From: Chryseobacterium daecheongense
Lineage (GTDB): Bacteria > Bacteroidota > Bacteroidia > Flavobacteriales > Weeksellaceae
Assembly (NCBI GenBank): GCA_027920525.1
Contig: CP115858.1
Coordinates: 2,542,001-2,606,000, forward strand
Length of the DNA: 64,000 nt
Direction: 5' to 3'
The translations under genes were made by a program, and so were the position numbers. Position 1 is the first letter of the stretch; every line of letters begins with the position of its first letter. Positions 46,191 through 55,149 of this stretch are shown piece after piece. The notes beneath the pieces were generated by a model that had not been told where the DNA came from, did not search any database, and saw only the letters and a list, made by a program, of their open reading frames with translations.

Positions 46191-46500
46191 CAAAAACATA
46201 TGAGAAATCAGAAAAGGTATTTCGGGGATGCGGGATCCGAGGTATGAAGTGCAAGCATAAATGCTGATCTTATCTTTTAATAAATGACCGCTGCAATTTC
46301 GGTAGAAATCTGTTTTTTTAATGATCAAAGTGAGCATTGTTAGTTACTTACTATATATTATATTTTAGTACTCTGATCTTCTCAGATTCATACAGATTTT
46401 TGCATTTGTTTCATGAATCCTTGTAGGCTTTTGTAAAAATATGATTGTTAATTTATAATATTGACAACTGTCTATCAATTATCATTTATTATTAATTAAT

Positions 46501-46592
46501 CTAGCCCCGATAGAAACGGATACCCCGCAACAAGTATTGGATTAGCCCTGGCGTGAGGAGTATGAGTGGATAGCGGGAAAAAGCTCCTAAAA
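46501..46592. ncRNA. Candidate structured RNA or dispersed flavobacterial element
   Basis: A roughly 90-base GC-richer island in AT-rich sequence. It opens AGCCCCGATAGAAACGG, contains AGCCCTGGCGTGAGGAG, and ends GGATAGCGGGAAAAAGCTCC. The two GATAG words and the CCCG/CGGG ends suggest a closed outer stem. I recall closely similar sequences between genes in many Flavobacteriia; it may belong to the Flavo-1 RNA family or a related repeat, which I could not test. The strand is not certain. Confidence 0.5.
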
Positions 46593-46613
46593 ATAATCTC
46601 AGCTCAAAAAAAA

Positions 46614-46635
46614 GTCTTCCAAAATTTTGGAAGAC
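46614..46635 (-). terminator. Terminator of rpmE2
   Basis: A perfect 22-base palindrome (GTCTTCCAAAA arms) with eight T on the minus strand, 26 bases past the rpmE2 stop. Confidence 0.92.
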
Positions 46636-46661
46636 CCTTAATATCTTTAAATGTCAAAAAA

Positions 46662-46913
46662 TTACTTAGCGAATTTTTTGTATTTGTTCATAAATTTATC
46701 TACTCTACCAGCAGTATCTACTAACTTTACTTTACCAGTGTAGAAAGGGTGAGAAGTAGAAGAGATTTCCATTTTGATCAAAGGGTACTCTTGTCCTTCA
46801 TACTCGATAGTGTCTTTTGTTTCTGCAGTAGACTTGCAAAGAAACACCTCGTCGTTACTCATATCTTTGAAAACAACAAGTCTATAATTTTCTGGGTGAA
46901 TTCCGTTTTTCAT
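46662..46913 (-). CDS. rpmE2: 50S ribosomal protein L31, type B
   Basis: An 83-residue L31 protein. It begins [17 protein letters not shown] and contains the family segment [23 protein letters not shown] in pieces ([14 protein letters not shown]). It lacks the CxxC zinc pair of type A L31, so it is the zinc-independent type B. The ATG at 46911-46913 is the natural family start; the frame extends further upstream without support. It has a leader of about 70 bases. Confidence 0.95.
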   Translation of the reverse strand: MKNGIHPENYRLVVFKDMSNDEVFLCKSTAETKDTIEYEGQEYPLIKMEISSTSHPFYTGKVKLVDTAGRVDKFMNKYKKFAK

Positions 46914-46985
46914 AATACAATTTTTAAAAAAATTAAAGTTTGCTTTCGAAATAGTAATGGATATTTCTCTGCTAATTTTAGGCTG

Positions 46986-46993
46986 CAAAAATA
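46986..46993 (-). promoter_or_regulatory. Promoter of rpmE2
   Basis: On the minus strand this reads TATTTTTG, a -7 match, 73 bases before the ATG of rpmE2. Confidence 0.6.
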
Positions 46994-47065
46994 CAATATT
47001 TTTTCTAATATCCAAATAGCTAGTCCAATATTTTTTTCTTGATAAGAAATTTAAAGTATTTTCGT

Positions 47066-47073
47066 TAAATTTG
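47066..47073 (+). promoter_or_regulatory. Promoter of the 47099 gene
   Basis: TAAATTTG matches the -7 consensus 25 bases before the ATG. Confidence 0.6.
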
Positions 47074-47098
47074 GAATCTATATTAAACTTTAATTTCG

Positions 47099-48505
47099 AT
47101 GAAATTCAAATTATTACTGGCTTTTTCTTTCTGGATGCTTCTGATGGTGGTATCATGTAATAAAGATGATATCAGCTTTGATGCTCCTTCGCAGCAATTA
47201 AGATTTTCCAGGGACACTGTGTTTTGTGATACGGTCTATCACCAAGTCCGCTCTGAAACTTATGTTGTAAAAGTATATAATAATGAAGACAAAGATATTT
47301 CTATTCCCAGAATTAATCTTGAAAAAGGAGCAGCTTCATTATATAAAATCAATGTAGACGGAAAGGCAGGATATGATTTTAAAGATGTTCCCCTGAGAAA
47401 AAAAGACAGTCTTTATATTTTTGTTGAAATTGCCCCACAAGCTACCGGTCCGGAGGCTATTGCTGAAGACCGTGTGATATTTACGAGTCCTGCGGGACAA
47501 CAGCATGTCACTTTATTTTCTGTGGTTCAGGATGCTGAATTCTTTATCCAGACTCCAACCAACCCTAATGTGATCAGTAATCATACAACCTGGAGTAACA
47601 CAAAAGCGAAGATTATTTATGGTGACCTTACGATAAATCCGAATGTTACCCTGGATATTCAACCCGGCACCAAAGTATATTTCCATAAAAACAGCGGAAT
47701 GAAAGTAGGCACAGGTGCTACATTAAATATAAACGGAACCTTGAACAATGAGGTTGTTCTTCGGGGTGACAGGAATGATCCGTACTATGATACTATTCCT
47801 AAAAACTGGAATTCAATCCGTATGGAAGCAGGATCTACCCTCAATATGAATTACGGAAGGCTTTTCGGAGGAACAAGAGGACTGGAGATGAAGCAGACGA
47901 ATGCCACAATCAGCAATTCATTTATTCATACATTTCAGGAATATGGTATATATGCTGTAAATTCAACAGTGAATGGAAAAAATCTTGTTATGAATAACTG
48001 CGGGGAATCTGCAATAGGTATTTTTAAAGGAGGAAACCATAACTATACACACGCTACCATTGCCAATTATTCGAAAACGCTTTCTTCTTCCAACCGTAAC
48101 GGAATTTTTGCTACCAATGAGTGGAAAAATGATGCTGGGCAAACAGAACAAGGTGCATTACAACTTAATGTGAGAAACAGTATTGTATATTCCGACAGGG
48201 ATAATTCGATTAATTTTGAACAAACTCCAGGACAGTTATTTAATTTTCAGTTCCAAAACTGCCTGCTAAAGTATTCAAACACTTCGGAAGCCGGCTTTAA
48301 CTTTGACAGCAATACTAATGTCATTCAGAGTTTAAAAAATGAAGACCCGCAATTTGTCAATTATTTTATTGCTCATCAGAATTTAAGAGTTAAGACTACC
48401 TCCCCGGCTAAAAATAAAGGAAATGTTGCAGTAGCAGCAACGGTTTCAACAGATATAGCCAATGTATCGAGAACTACCCAACCAACTCTTGGAGCTTATC
48501 AGTAA
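47099..48505 (+). CDS. Beta-helix lipoprotein
   Basis: A 468-residue lipoprotein with lipobox MVVSC (Cys20). After an Ig-like N-terminal domain (about residues 30-150), the rest reads as a right-handed parallel beta-helix. Repeating short turns with asparagine ladders are visible ([23 protein letters not shown], then [10 protein letters not shown] and GSTLNMNYG). It ends in a PAKNKGN-type segment often seen in choice-of-anchor and pectate-lyase-like proteins. The TAATG overlap couples it to the MazG-like gene, with which it has no obvious functional link. Substrate unknown. Confidence 0.8.
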   Translation: MKFKLLLAFSFWMLLMVVSCNKDDISFDAPSQQLRFSRDTVFCDTVYHQVRSETYVVKVYNNEDKDISIPRINLEKGAASLYKINVDGKAGYDFKDVPLRKKDSLYIFVEIAPQATGPEAIAEDRVIFTSPAGQQHVTLFSVVQDAEFFIQTPTNPNVISNHTTWSNTKAKIIYGDLTINPNVTLDIQPGTKVYFHKNSGMKVGTGATLNINGTLNNEVVLRGDRNDPYYDTIPKNWNSIRMEAGSTLNMNYGRLFGGTRGLEMKQTNATISNSFIHTFQEYGIYAVNSTVNGKNLVMNNCGESAIGIFKGGNHNYTHATIANYSKTLSSSNRNGIFATNEWKNDAGQTEQGALQLNVRNSIVYSDRDNSINFEQTPGQLFNFQFQNCLLKYSNTSEAGFNFDSNTNVIQSLKNEDPQFVNYFIAHQNLRVKTTSPAKNKGNVAVAATVSTDIANVSRTTQPTLGAYQ

Positions 48506-48831
48506 TGGAAATAACGAATTTACAACAGCAGGTTGATGAATGGATAAAAACAATTGGTGTCCGTTATTTTAATGAACTTACCAATATGGCAATGTTGACA
48601 GAGGAGGTAGGTGAAGTGGCCAGAATTATCGCGAGGCGATATGGTGAGCAAAGTGAAAAAGAAAGTGACAAAAGTAAAGATTTGGGTGAAGAATTGGCGG
48701 ATGTCCTTTTTGTAACCTTATGCCTTGCCAATCAAACAGGGGTAAATCTACAGGAAGCTTTCGACAAAAAAATGAAGCTAAAAACGGATCGCGATAAAGA
48801 CCGACATCAGAATAATGAAAAACTGAAGTAA
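48505..48831 (+). CDS. MazG-like nucleotide pyrophosphohydrolase
   Basis: A 108-residue cytoplasmic protein of the all-alpha NTP pyrophosphatase group. The metal-binding motif is AMLTEEVGEVARII with paired glutamates, followed by DLGEELADVLFVTLCLA, which supplies the second ExxD site. It probably hydrolyses non-standard or excess dNTPs. Its ATG overlaps the stop of the beta-helix lipoprotein gene. A dispersed repeat element follows. Confidence 0.9.
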   Translation: MEITNLQQQVDEWIKTIGVRYFNELTNMAMLTEEVGEVARIIARRYGEQSEKESDKSKDLGEELADVLFVTLCLANQTGVNLQEAFDKKMKLKTDRDKDRHQNNEKLK

Positions 48832-48969
48832 AGATTTCAGATATAATATATACAAAGGACTTTACTTAGCTTATCATCTGCTTTTAAAAGACTGAGTCTT
48901 ATCAGAATAATAAAATTGAAACAGAGACTACGTTGATGATAACAGACAATAACCGTCTGAAATCTGATG
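48832..48969. repeat. Dispersed inverted-repeat element upstream of aroA
   Basis: AGATTTCAGATATAA at 48832-48846 and GTCTGAAATCTGATG at 48955-48969 are exact 15-base copies of the arms found in the rpsI-rpsB spacer (17011-17025 and 17044-17058). They are in the same order but with about 108 bases between them instead of 18. Confidence 0.7.
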
Positions 48970-48995
48970 ACTTAAATCTGAAACCTATAGAAATA

Positions 48996-50213
48996 ATGAA
49001 GTTAGAGAAATCAAAATTAGAAGGAGATCAAACCATACAAATCAGCGGTTCGAAAAGTATTTCGAATCGTTTGTTGATTTTGGAAAGCCTGTTTAATAAC
49101 ATACAAATCGGAAATCTTTCCAATTCCCAGGACACAGAAATGCTTACGAAAGCCTTATCAGAAAATTCTGAAGTGGTGGACATTCATCATGCCGGAACCG
49201 CCATGCGTTTCCTTACTTCATATTTTTCTATCCTCGAGGGCAGGGATACTATCCTAACCGGATCCGGAAGAATGAAAGAAAGGCCTATCAAAAACCTGGT
49301 CAACGCTTTGCGTGATCTGGGAGCTGATATTGAATATATGGAGAACGAAGGTTTTCCTCCTTTAAAAATTAAAGGTAAGAGGATCACACAATCTGTGGTG
49401 AATGTTCCTGCCAATATTTCCAGCCAGTTTATTACTTCTTTACTTCTTATTGCAGGGAAGTTGGAAAATGGCTTGGAGATCAATCTTGTCGGCGATATCA
49501 CATCGAGGTCTTATATAGAAATGACGCTTGATATTATTACCAGATTTGGTATCAATGCTACTTTTACGGGGAATGTGATTAAAGTAGAACCTTTTGCAAA
49601 CCCATCTTCTGTTATCCATTATGAAGTAGAAAGTGACTGGAGCTCTGCTTCATACTTCTACTCTATCTGTGCATTGGGAAGGAAAACTATTCATCTGAAA
49701 AGCTTCTATAAACAATCCACTCAGGGAGATTCTGCAATAGCAAACATCTATGAGAAGTTCTTTGGAATTACAACGACTTTTTCGGAAGAAGAACATAAAA
49801 TTACTTTAAAGGCTGACCCTTACTTTTCTTTTCCGGAAAAAATTGAACTGGACATGAACGACTGCCCCGACATTGCGCAAACTCTTTGTGTAACGGCAGC
49901 TGCATTAAAAATTCCTTTCGCCATTTCAGGTCTTGGAACCTTAAGGGTTAAGGAAACAGACAGATTACAGGCTTTATATAACGAACTAAAAAAAATAGGA
50001 ACTGAAACTGAAATTACAGATTTCACAATCGAATCAGTGAGTTTTGGAGAACCGGAAGAAAATATTTCGATCAAAACTTATCAGGATCATAGGATGGCCA
50101 TGAGTTTTGCTCCATTCTGCCTGATCAAAGAGCTTACTATAGAGGAAGAAAATGTGGTTGAAAAATCGTATCCTATGTTCTGGAAAGATCTTTCCACAAT
50201 TCTTATATCGTAA
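48996..50213 (+). CDS. aroA: 5-enolpyruvylshikimate-3-phosphate synthase
   Basis: A 405-residue cytoplasmic enzyme of the shikimate pathway that joins phosphoenolpyruvate to shikimate-3-phosphate. Family segments are GSKSISNRLLILESL near the start, NSQDTEMLTKAL, HHAGTAMRFLTSYF, GSGRMKERPIKNLV and LRVKETDRLQAL, with DHRMAMSFA near the end. I place the start at the ATG at 48996 (MKLEKSKLEG). The frame stays open for 21 codons further upstream, but those codons read through the dispersed repeat and do not resemble the family. Confidence 0.95.
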   Translation: MKLEKSKLEGDQTIQISGSKSISNRLLILESLFNNIQIGNLSNSQDTEMLTKALSENSEVVDIHHAGTAMRFLTSYFSILEGRDTILTGSGRMKERPIKNLVNALRDLGADIEYMENEGFPPLKIKGKRITQSVVNVPANISSQFITSLLLIAGKLENGLEINLVGDITSRSYIEMTLDIITRFGINATFTGNVIKVEPFANPSSVIHYEVESDWSSASYFYSICALGRKTIHLKSFYKQSTQGDSAIANIYEKFFGITTTFSEEEHKITLKADPYFSFPEKIELDMNDCPDIAQTLCVTAAALKIPFAISGLGTLRVKETDRLQALYNELKKIGTETEITDFTIESVSFGEPEENISIKTYQDHRMAMSFAPFCLIKELTIEEENVVEKSYPMFWKDLSTILIS

Positions 50214-50235
50214 TGTAAAGAATATTTCAAACGAC

Positions 50236-50278
50236 AACACAAAACGACGGTCCTTTCATCAGATCGTCGTTTTGTGTT
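50236..50278 (+). terminator. Terminator of aroA
   Basis: Fourteen-bp perfect arms (50236-50249 and 50265-50278, core AAAACGACG/CGTCGTTTT) around a 15-nt loop. Confidence 0.85.
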
Positions 50279-50390
50279 TATATGGACAATACGCTACTCA
50301 AGTTAATTTAGAAAACAGACGATTTTTGCAATTTCAGCAATTCTGGAATTTTTGCCTTTTAGGAGAATTTCTACATTTAAACATCATAAC

Positions 50391-50417
50391 TTAATTATCT
50401 ATTAAAATTCATTTAAC
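50391..50417 (+). promoter_or_regulatory. Candidate Pho-like direct repeats upstream of the PI-PLC gene
   Basis: TTAA occurs at 50391, 50402 and 50413, exactly 11 bases apart. The part 50402-50417 reads TTAAAATTCATTTAAC, which matches TTAAAAT-N4-TTAAC upstream of susC (58234 to 58219 on the minus strand). Two seven-base units with a four-base gap is the layout of PhoB sites. A near-consensus -7 element TATTTTAG follows at 50440-50447. Confidence 0.42.
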
Positions 50418-50470
50418 TCCCTTATAATAGATATATGCTTATTTTAGGTTTAAATAAAAATACTTAAACT

Positions 50471-51472
50471 ATGTCCAAATTTAATGTGAGACATCTTGCG
50501 ATTCTCCTTCTCGGTATTACAGCTACCTCAACGATGCTTTCTTCATGTTCAGAAAATCTAACCGCTATGAACTCTGATGATAAGAACTTCAGTATTCAGG
50601 CAAAGAATACCGGTAAAGTTACTCTGGCCACTATTGGTATCAGCAACTGGATGTCCGGATTAGAGGATAATACTTCCCTTTCTAAAATTTCTATCCCCGG
50701 CACTCACGATTCAGGAGCAATGAGAGAGGTTCCTTCGAACAGTGGTACGGCAAAGACCCAAAACCTTACCATCAGCGAGCAACTCAATGCAGGAGTCCGT
50801 TTTCTGGATATCCGTTGCAGACATATTGATAATTCTTTTGCTATCCATCATGGTGCTATTTATCAGAATTTAAATTTTGATGATGTTCTTAATGCATGCT
50901 ACTCATTTTTAGACAGTCATCCTACAGAGACCATCATCATGTCTGTAAAAGAAGAATATAATGCTTCGAATACAACAAGAACCTTTGAGAAAACATTTGA
51001 TTCTTACATCGAGAAAAACCCTTCAAGATGGGATCTTGGAACTCATATTCCTACTTTAGGATCTGTGAGAGGAAAAATAAAATTACTAAGAAGGTTTTCA
51101 GCAGAAACAGCTAAAGGAATTGATGCTACATCATGGGCAGATAATACAACCTTTGAAATCAATAATCCCAATGCTTCATTAAAAGTTCAGGATTATTATC
51201 AGGTAAGTAATAATGATGATAAATGGAATAAGATTTCTGCTCTTTACAATGAGGCTAAAAATGATACCAGCAGTAAATTTTTTATTAATTTTACAAGTGG
51301 TTATAAACCCTTAATATTTGGAATTCCCAGTATTCCTACAGTTTCCAATACTATTAATCCTAAACTTAAAACTTTATTTCAGAACAGTCCACAGGGAACT
51401 TACGGAATAATGCCAATAGATTTTGTCAGTGCGGAACTCTCAGAATTGATTATTAAAACTAACTTCAACTAG
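50471..51472 (+). CDS. Phosphatidylinositol-specific phospholipase C-like lipoprotein
   Basis: A 333-residue protein with an N-terminal signal and possible lipobox MLSSC (Cys26). The catalytic PI-PLC X domain begins about residue 58. The first histidine is His79 in ISIPGTHDSGAM, the second His126 or 127 in FAIHHGAI, and the FLDIRCRHID segment carries the barrel's acidic residue. It cleaves phosphatidylinositol or related phosphodiesters outside the inner membrane without calcium. It lies beside a phosphatase fusion and a SusCD pair, which suggests release and uptake of phosphate or phosphorylated headgroups. Confidence 0.88.
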   Translation: MSKFNVRHLAILLLGITATSTMLSSCSENLTAMNSDDKNFSIQAKNTGKVTLATIGISNWMSGLEDNTSLSKISIPGTHDSGAMREVPSNSGTAKTQNLTISEQLNAGVRFLDIRCRHIDNSFAIHHGAIYQNLNFDDVLNACYSFLDSHPTETIIMSVKEEYNASNTTRTFEKTFDSYIEKNPSRWDLGTHIPTLGSVRGKIKLLRRFSAETAKGIDATSWADNTTFEINNPNASLKVQDYYQVSNNDDKWNKISALYNEAKNDTSSKFFINFTSGYKPLIFGIPSIPTVSNTINPKLKTLFQNSPQGTYGIMPIDFVSAELSELIIKTNFN

Positions 51473-51501
51473 ATTTCTTAAAAAAACTGAAAAATAAAAT
51501 C

Positions 51502-51535
51502 GCAGCCTTTATTGATTAAAGGCTGCTACTTTTTT
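51502..51535. terminator. Terminator between the PI-PLC and phosphatase genes
   Basis: Ten-bp arms GCAGCCTTTA/TAAAGGCTGC with a short loop and a T run on the plus strand lie between two converging genes. Confidence 0.88.
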
Positions 51536-51566
51536 AATGATTATTACATTATTTCCAATAAAAGCT

Positions 51567-53393
51567 TTATTTCTTTATTCCGTACGCGCTGAGTATTTTA
51601 CTAAAGATCTCAGTATTTTCAAACAATCCTGTAAATTCTTTAGAATTGGGGCCATAAGCAAATACAGTAGATGGAATGGAAGTATGGTCATTGGTGCTGA
51701 AATTTCCGAAAATCCATCCTTCTTTAAGACTTCCGTCAAGCAGTGTCAGTCCTCCGGTTTCATGATCCCCTACAACAATCACCAATGTTTCTTTATTTTC
51801 ATCCGCAAACTTCATGGCTTTTCCTACCACATGATCGAAGTCTAATAATTCTGTAACAAGCTGCTCAATATTATTACTATGTCCACCGCCATCTGTTTGG
51901 GATGCCTCAACCATCATGAAAAATCCATTTTTATTTTCTTTTAGATCATTGAGGGTAAGGTCAAAGGCATCAGCTAACCAATTTCCTCTTCCTTCGGTTA
52001 TTCTTTTTGAAGCAAGAGGATCAATGATCAATGTTCGGTTATTAATTTTCTTCACAGATTTTAGATCCTGGTAAGTATCTATTTTTGCTTCTTTAATTTT
52101 CAAAACATTATCCGGCGTCAATCCACTGGTAGGACCGCCAATCAGAATCTTGGTTTTGGAATTCACAAAGCCTTTCAGGATTGGCTCCGAGCTATTTCTG
52201 TTATCTGAATGTGCATAAAAATCTGCGGGTGTAGCATCTGTGACGTCTCCGGTAGAAATTAATCCTGAAACCTTTCCCTGGCCGGCAATGATATCCGGAA
52301 TTTGTGCAATAGAATTTCCTCTTTCATCAACTCCAACGAAGGTATTCTTCGTCTTCACTCCCGTAGCAAATGCTGTTGACCCCGGAGCAGAATCCGTAAT
52401 ATAAGCATTGGACGAATTGGTCTTAGACAATCCAGTAGCCTTGATATTAAATACATTTAACTTTCCTTTATTCGCTGTAAAGGCAGCATAATACTGGGAC
52501 AAAGAGGTACCATCCGGAATTAAAAGAATCACATTTTTAACATTCTTAACCACTCCATCCGTTTTGTAGGTAGGTGCATATGTAGCGTATTCTTTGGTAT
52601 TTTTATAAAAATTCCTAGGAATGGTATTGAGAAATTTTTTCAGATCGGGAATGTGATCGGTATTGATGTAATCCACTCCCAAATCTATAAAATTCACCCA
52701 TGCATTAGGGAAATCCGGAGCTCCGTAAAAACGTACTGGCTTTTGCCGGGCATGAGCAGCCTCCACTGCCTTTTTTATATTTTCGGTTTCTTCATCTCTG
52801 GGGATTCCCTTTCCATTCCACTTTACCAGCTCCTGCAAATCTGCACTGAATAGTCCTACTCTTCCAAGCTCGTCAGAAGTATATTTTTTATCAAGATCCC
52901 CATCAAAAAAAAGATAATCCGGATAATTTTTGAAATCAGCAGGCTGAGGCCTGTTACCGGTTATTACAATTTTGACCCCGGAATTACCCGTAATCTCAGG
53001 ATATTTTTTCAACGTTGCTAACAAAGCATTGAGACTTGTTTTATAATCTTGCTTAATATCAATAAGCAATTGTAGTTTTTTAGAAGAATCCGAATAAATC
53101 GTTCCTTTATTGAGTTTGATTTGTTTTGAAATATTGTCCAGATAGAGGCTTTCCAATGTCCTATCAGGAGATAATTCTTTTTCTGTATGGGCTACCCACA
53201 GCTTGCCATTAACAAGAAAAACATCTGCTTCAACAGAACCAAAGTTTGCATAATATGCCTCCCAGAATGGTACTTTCTGTTCATAATCATTATGTGAGTG
53301 CGCATTGCTTACAGTATAGTTCAGATAATTCTGCGCCTGATTTTGTGAAAAAATGGCGGTGGCTAACAAAGCCCATATTTTTATTTGTTTCAT
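51567..53393 (-). CDS. Phosphodiesterase-like and alkaline phosphatase fusion
   Basis: A 608-residue secreted protein (signal peptide ending QNQAQ). Residues about 28-262 resemble the PI-PLC-like/GDPD barrel: AHSHNDY with His32 and His34, SVEADVFL with Glu55 and Asp57, LWVAHT with His69, and INTDHIPDLK at the end. Residues about 285-608 are an alkaline phosphatase: LIPDG with Asp294, TDSAPGSTAFATG with nucleophile Ser335, EASQTDGGGHSNN, and GDHETGG. One chain could cut a phosphodiester and then remove phosphate from the product, an inference from domain order. It lies downstream of susD on the same strand, separated by 223 bases and a hairpin. Confidence 0.88.
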   Translation of the reverse strand: MKQIKIWALLATAIFSQNQAQNYLNYTVSNAHSHNDYEQKVPFWEAYYANFGSVEADVFLVNGKLWVAHTEKELSPDRTLESLYLDNISKQIKLNKGTIYSDSSKKLQLLIDIKQDYKTSLNALLATLKKYPEITGNSGVKIVITGNRPQPADFKNYPDYLFFDGDLDKKYTSDELGRVGLFSADLQELVKWNGKGIPRDEETENIKKAVEAAHARQKPVRFYGAPDFPNAWVNFIDLGVDYINTDHIPDLKKFLNTIPRNFYKNTKEYATYAPTYKTDGVVKNVKNVILLIPDGTSLSQYYAAFTANKGKLNVFNIKATGLSKTNSSNAYITDSAPGSTAFATGVKTKNTFVGVDERGNSIAQIPDIIAGQGKVSGLISTGDVTDATPADFYAHSDNRNSSEPILKGFVNSKTKILIGGPTSGLTPDNVLKIKEAKIDTYQDLKSVKKINNRTLIIDPLASKRITEGRGNWLADAFDLTLNDLKENKNGFFMMVEASQTDGGGHSNNIEQLVTELLDFDHVVGKAMKFADENKETLVIVVGDHETGGLTLLDGSLKEGWIFGNFSTNDHTSIPSTVFAYGPNSKEFTGLFENTEIFSKILSAYGIKK

Positions 53394-53558
53394 AATATTT
53401 TAAAAAGACCTGTTTAAAGGGTTTAGAGACTGAAAGCAAAAAGGCAATCTGTTCAATTGTGATTTCTATTTTTGCATTGTTCATCTTTATCAAGATAAAA
53501 ATTCAATATCCCTTCGTTTCAATCTGAAACCAATGATGACCATAAAAAATAAAAGTTT

Positions 53559-53597
53559 AAACTATACCACTGCATAGTTTCAGCAATGGTATAGTTT
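53559..53597 (-). terminator. Hairpin after susD
   Basis: Eleven-bp arms AAACTATACCA/TGGTATAGTTT (53559-53569 and 53587-53597). On the minus strand a T-rich tail follows. It may end the susCD transcript or reduce read-through into the phosphatase gene. Confidence 0.65.
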
Positions 53598-53616
53598 ATC
53601 ATTATTAACTAAAGTT

Positions 53617-55125
53617 TTACCAGCCTTGGTTTTGTTTGATGATCCCGTGACTGTTCACGATTTCAACCTGTGGCACTGCCCACACATTATGAACCAAAGG
53701 ATTGAAATTTCTGGCAGCCCATACTACTTGTCCATTAATCCCATGTAAAGGCTGTGCATAAGTACTTTGAGCATCCCCCCAACGCACAAGATCCCGGTGC
53801 CTGTCAGCCCATTCACCTGCCAATTCGCAACGTCTTTCGTGCTTCAGATCAGCCAATGTACATCCGTTTTTCGAGGCCAATCCTGCACGGTTACGGATCA
53901 TATTAATTTCCTGGTCCGCATTCTGTCCCATCATAATTTTTGCTTCTGCTTTGATCAGAATAACTTCAGCATAACGCATAATCGGAACAGCAAGGTCGGT
54001 ACACGGATAATCTCCATTAGCGCTTACATGCCCACTGTTTAATGCGTACTTAAATGCATCCATATATTTATTAAACTGATATCCTGTAAGGGAATTGATA
54101 GAAGCATATGTTCTTACACTTCCGTTAAACGTGAACTGATCTCCCAATTTCAGAATTGTTGCACTTCTTCTTAGATCTCCGGCTTCATATTCATCATATA
54201 ATTCTTTGGTAGGTTGAAAATATCCCCAACCATTATACAATCCCCATCCTTTATTTTCAAGCATAACGCCAGGAAGAATACTTCCTACCGAATTAAATTT
54301 AGGGGTACTCGGTATAGACCATATATATTCCGAGCTATAATTATTTTCAGCTTTGAAAACATCAGCGTAATTATTCAGTAGATTTCTGTTTCCTTTTGTC
54401 ATTACTTCATTCGCCCAAAATGCAGCATTTTGCCAGTCTTTCATAAATAAATACACTTTCGCCAGAAGTGCCCATGCAGCCACCTTGTGAGGTCTTCCGA
54501 AGTCTTTTGCCAGCAGTTCTTCCTGTGCAGGCAATAATTCTGCGGCCCTCTTAAGATCGGTTACAATATAATTGTAGTTCTCCATTACATTGGCCGCTCT
54601 CGGTATCGGATTAGGATCGGCTTCTTTATTTCTATCGATAATAGGAACTCCAGCTTTGTCATTTCCATAGTTATATGCCAATTCAAAATACATCCGGCTG
54701 CTCATAAATAAAGCCTCTCCCAGATATTTATTTTTTACGGCAGCTGTAGTCTGAATATTATCGATGTTCCGAATGACACGGTTTGCAACACCTATTACAT
54801 TATATCTTTTATTCCACTGAGTTTCTAGATCACCTGCAGCAATATAATTACTGCTGAAATTCTTTGCATTATCGGCTTCACTTTTTGATCGTCCTGTAAC
54901 CATATCATCGCTGGCATTAATGAACCAGAATAAACCTCTCCCATAAAACTCACTATCGGACAAAGGCTTATACATAGCATTAGCTCCGGTGATCAGGTCA
55001 TTCTCTGTTTTCCAAAAACTCGCCTCGGTAGGTGTACCTTCCGGCTGAACATCTAACTCGTTTGTACAGGATGAAAGCACGACTGCAATCCCTGATATCC
55101 AAAATATATTTTTTAAAAATTTCAT
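53617..55125 (-). CDS. SusD/RagB-family outer-membrane lipoprotein
   Basis: A 502-residue lipoprotein with lipobox VLSSC (Cys20). The SusD-like fold is recognisable from TPTEASFWKTENDLITGANAMY at the N terminus in pieces (SFWKTENDL). The helical TPR-like middle holds LGEALFMSSRMYFELAYNYG in pieces and HKVAAWALLAKVYLFMKDW. Near the C terminus are PIMRYAEVILIKAEA and LKHERRCELAGEWADRHRDLVRW in pieces. It forms the lid of the SusC transporter, whose gene ends 24 bases upstream. Nearby genes encode phosphoester hydrolases rather than glycosidases, so the cargo may be a phosphorylated compound. Confidence 0.92.
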   Translation of the reverse strand: MKFLKNIFWISGIAVVLSSCTNELDVQPEGTPTEASFWKTENDLITGANAMYKPLSDSEFYGRGLFWFINASDDMVTGRSKSEADNAKNFSSNYIAAGDLETQWNKRYNVIGVANRVIRNIDNIQTTAAVKNKYLGEALFMSSRMYFELAYNYGNDKAGVPIIDRNKEADPNPIPRAANVMENYNYIVTDLKRAAELLPAQEELLAKDFGRPHKVAAWALLAKVYLFMKDWQNAAFWANEVMTKGNRNLLNNYADVFKAENNYSSEYIWSIPSTPKFNSVGSILPGVMLENKGWGLYNGWGYFQPTKELYDEYEAGDLRRSATILKLGDQFTFNGSVRTYASINSLTGYQFNKYMDAFKYALNSGHVSANGDYPCTDLAVPIMRYAEVILIKAEAKIMMGQNADQEINMIRNRAGLASKNGCTLADLKHERRCELAGEWADRHRDLVRWGDAQSTYAQPLHGINGQVVWAARNFNPLVHNVWAVPQVEIVNSHGIIKQNQGW

Positions 55126-55149
55126 CTTTCTTTTTTTAGTGTTAAAAAA

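Larger units (their letters stand above)
46074..46661. other. Long intergenic stretch with two repeat elements
   Basis: This gap between the GlmU-like gene and rpmE2, both on the minus strand, holds the GlmU-like promoter and heptamer repeat (46083-46103), a conserved-looking structured element (46501-46592) and the rpmE2 terminator (46614-46635). Between 46200 and 46500 I see only AT-rich sequence without a believable reading frame. Confidence 0.6.

Noticed and set aside
48933..48995. An earlier start for aroA, adding 21 residues
   Set aside because: The extra codons read through a dispersed repeat and do not look like the family N terminus.
53467..53474. TATTTTTG on the plus strand upstream of the phosphatase fusion
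   Set aside because: It points away from the gene into the susD 3' region, and no plus-strand gene follows.
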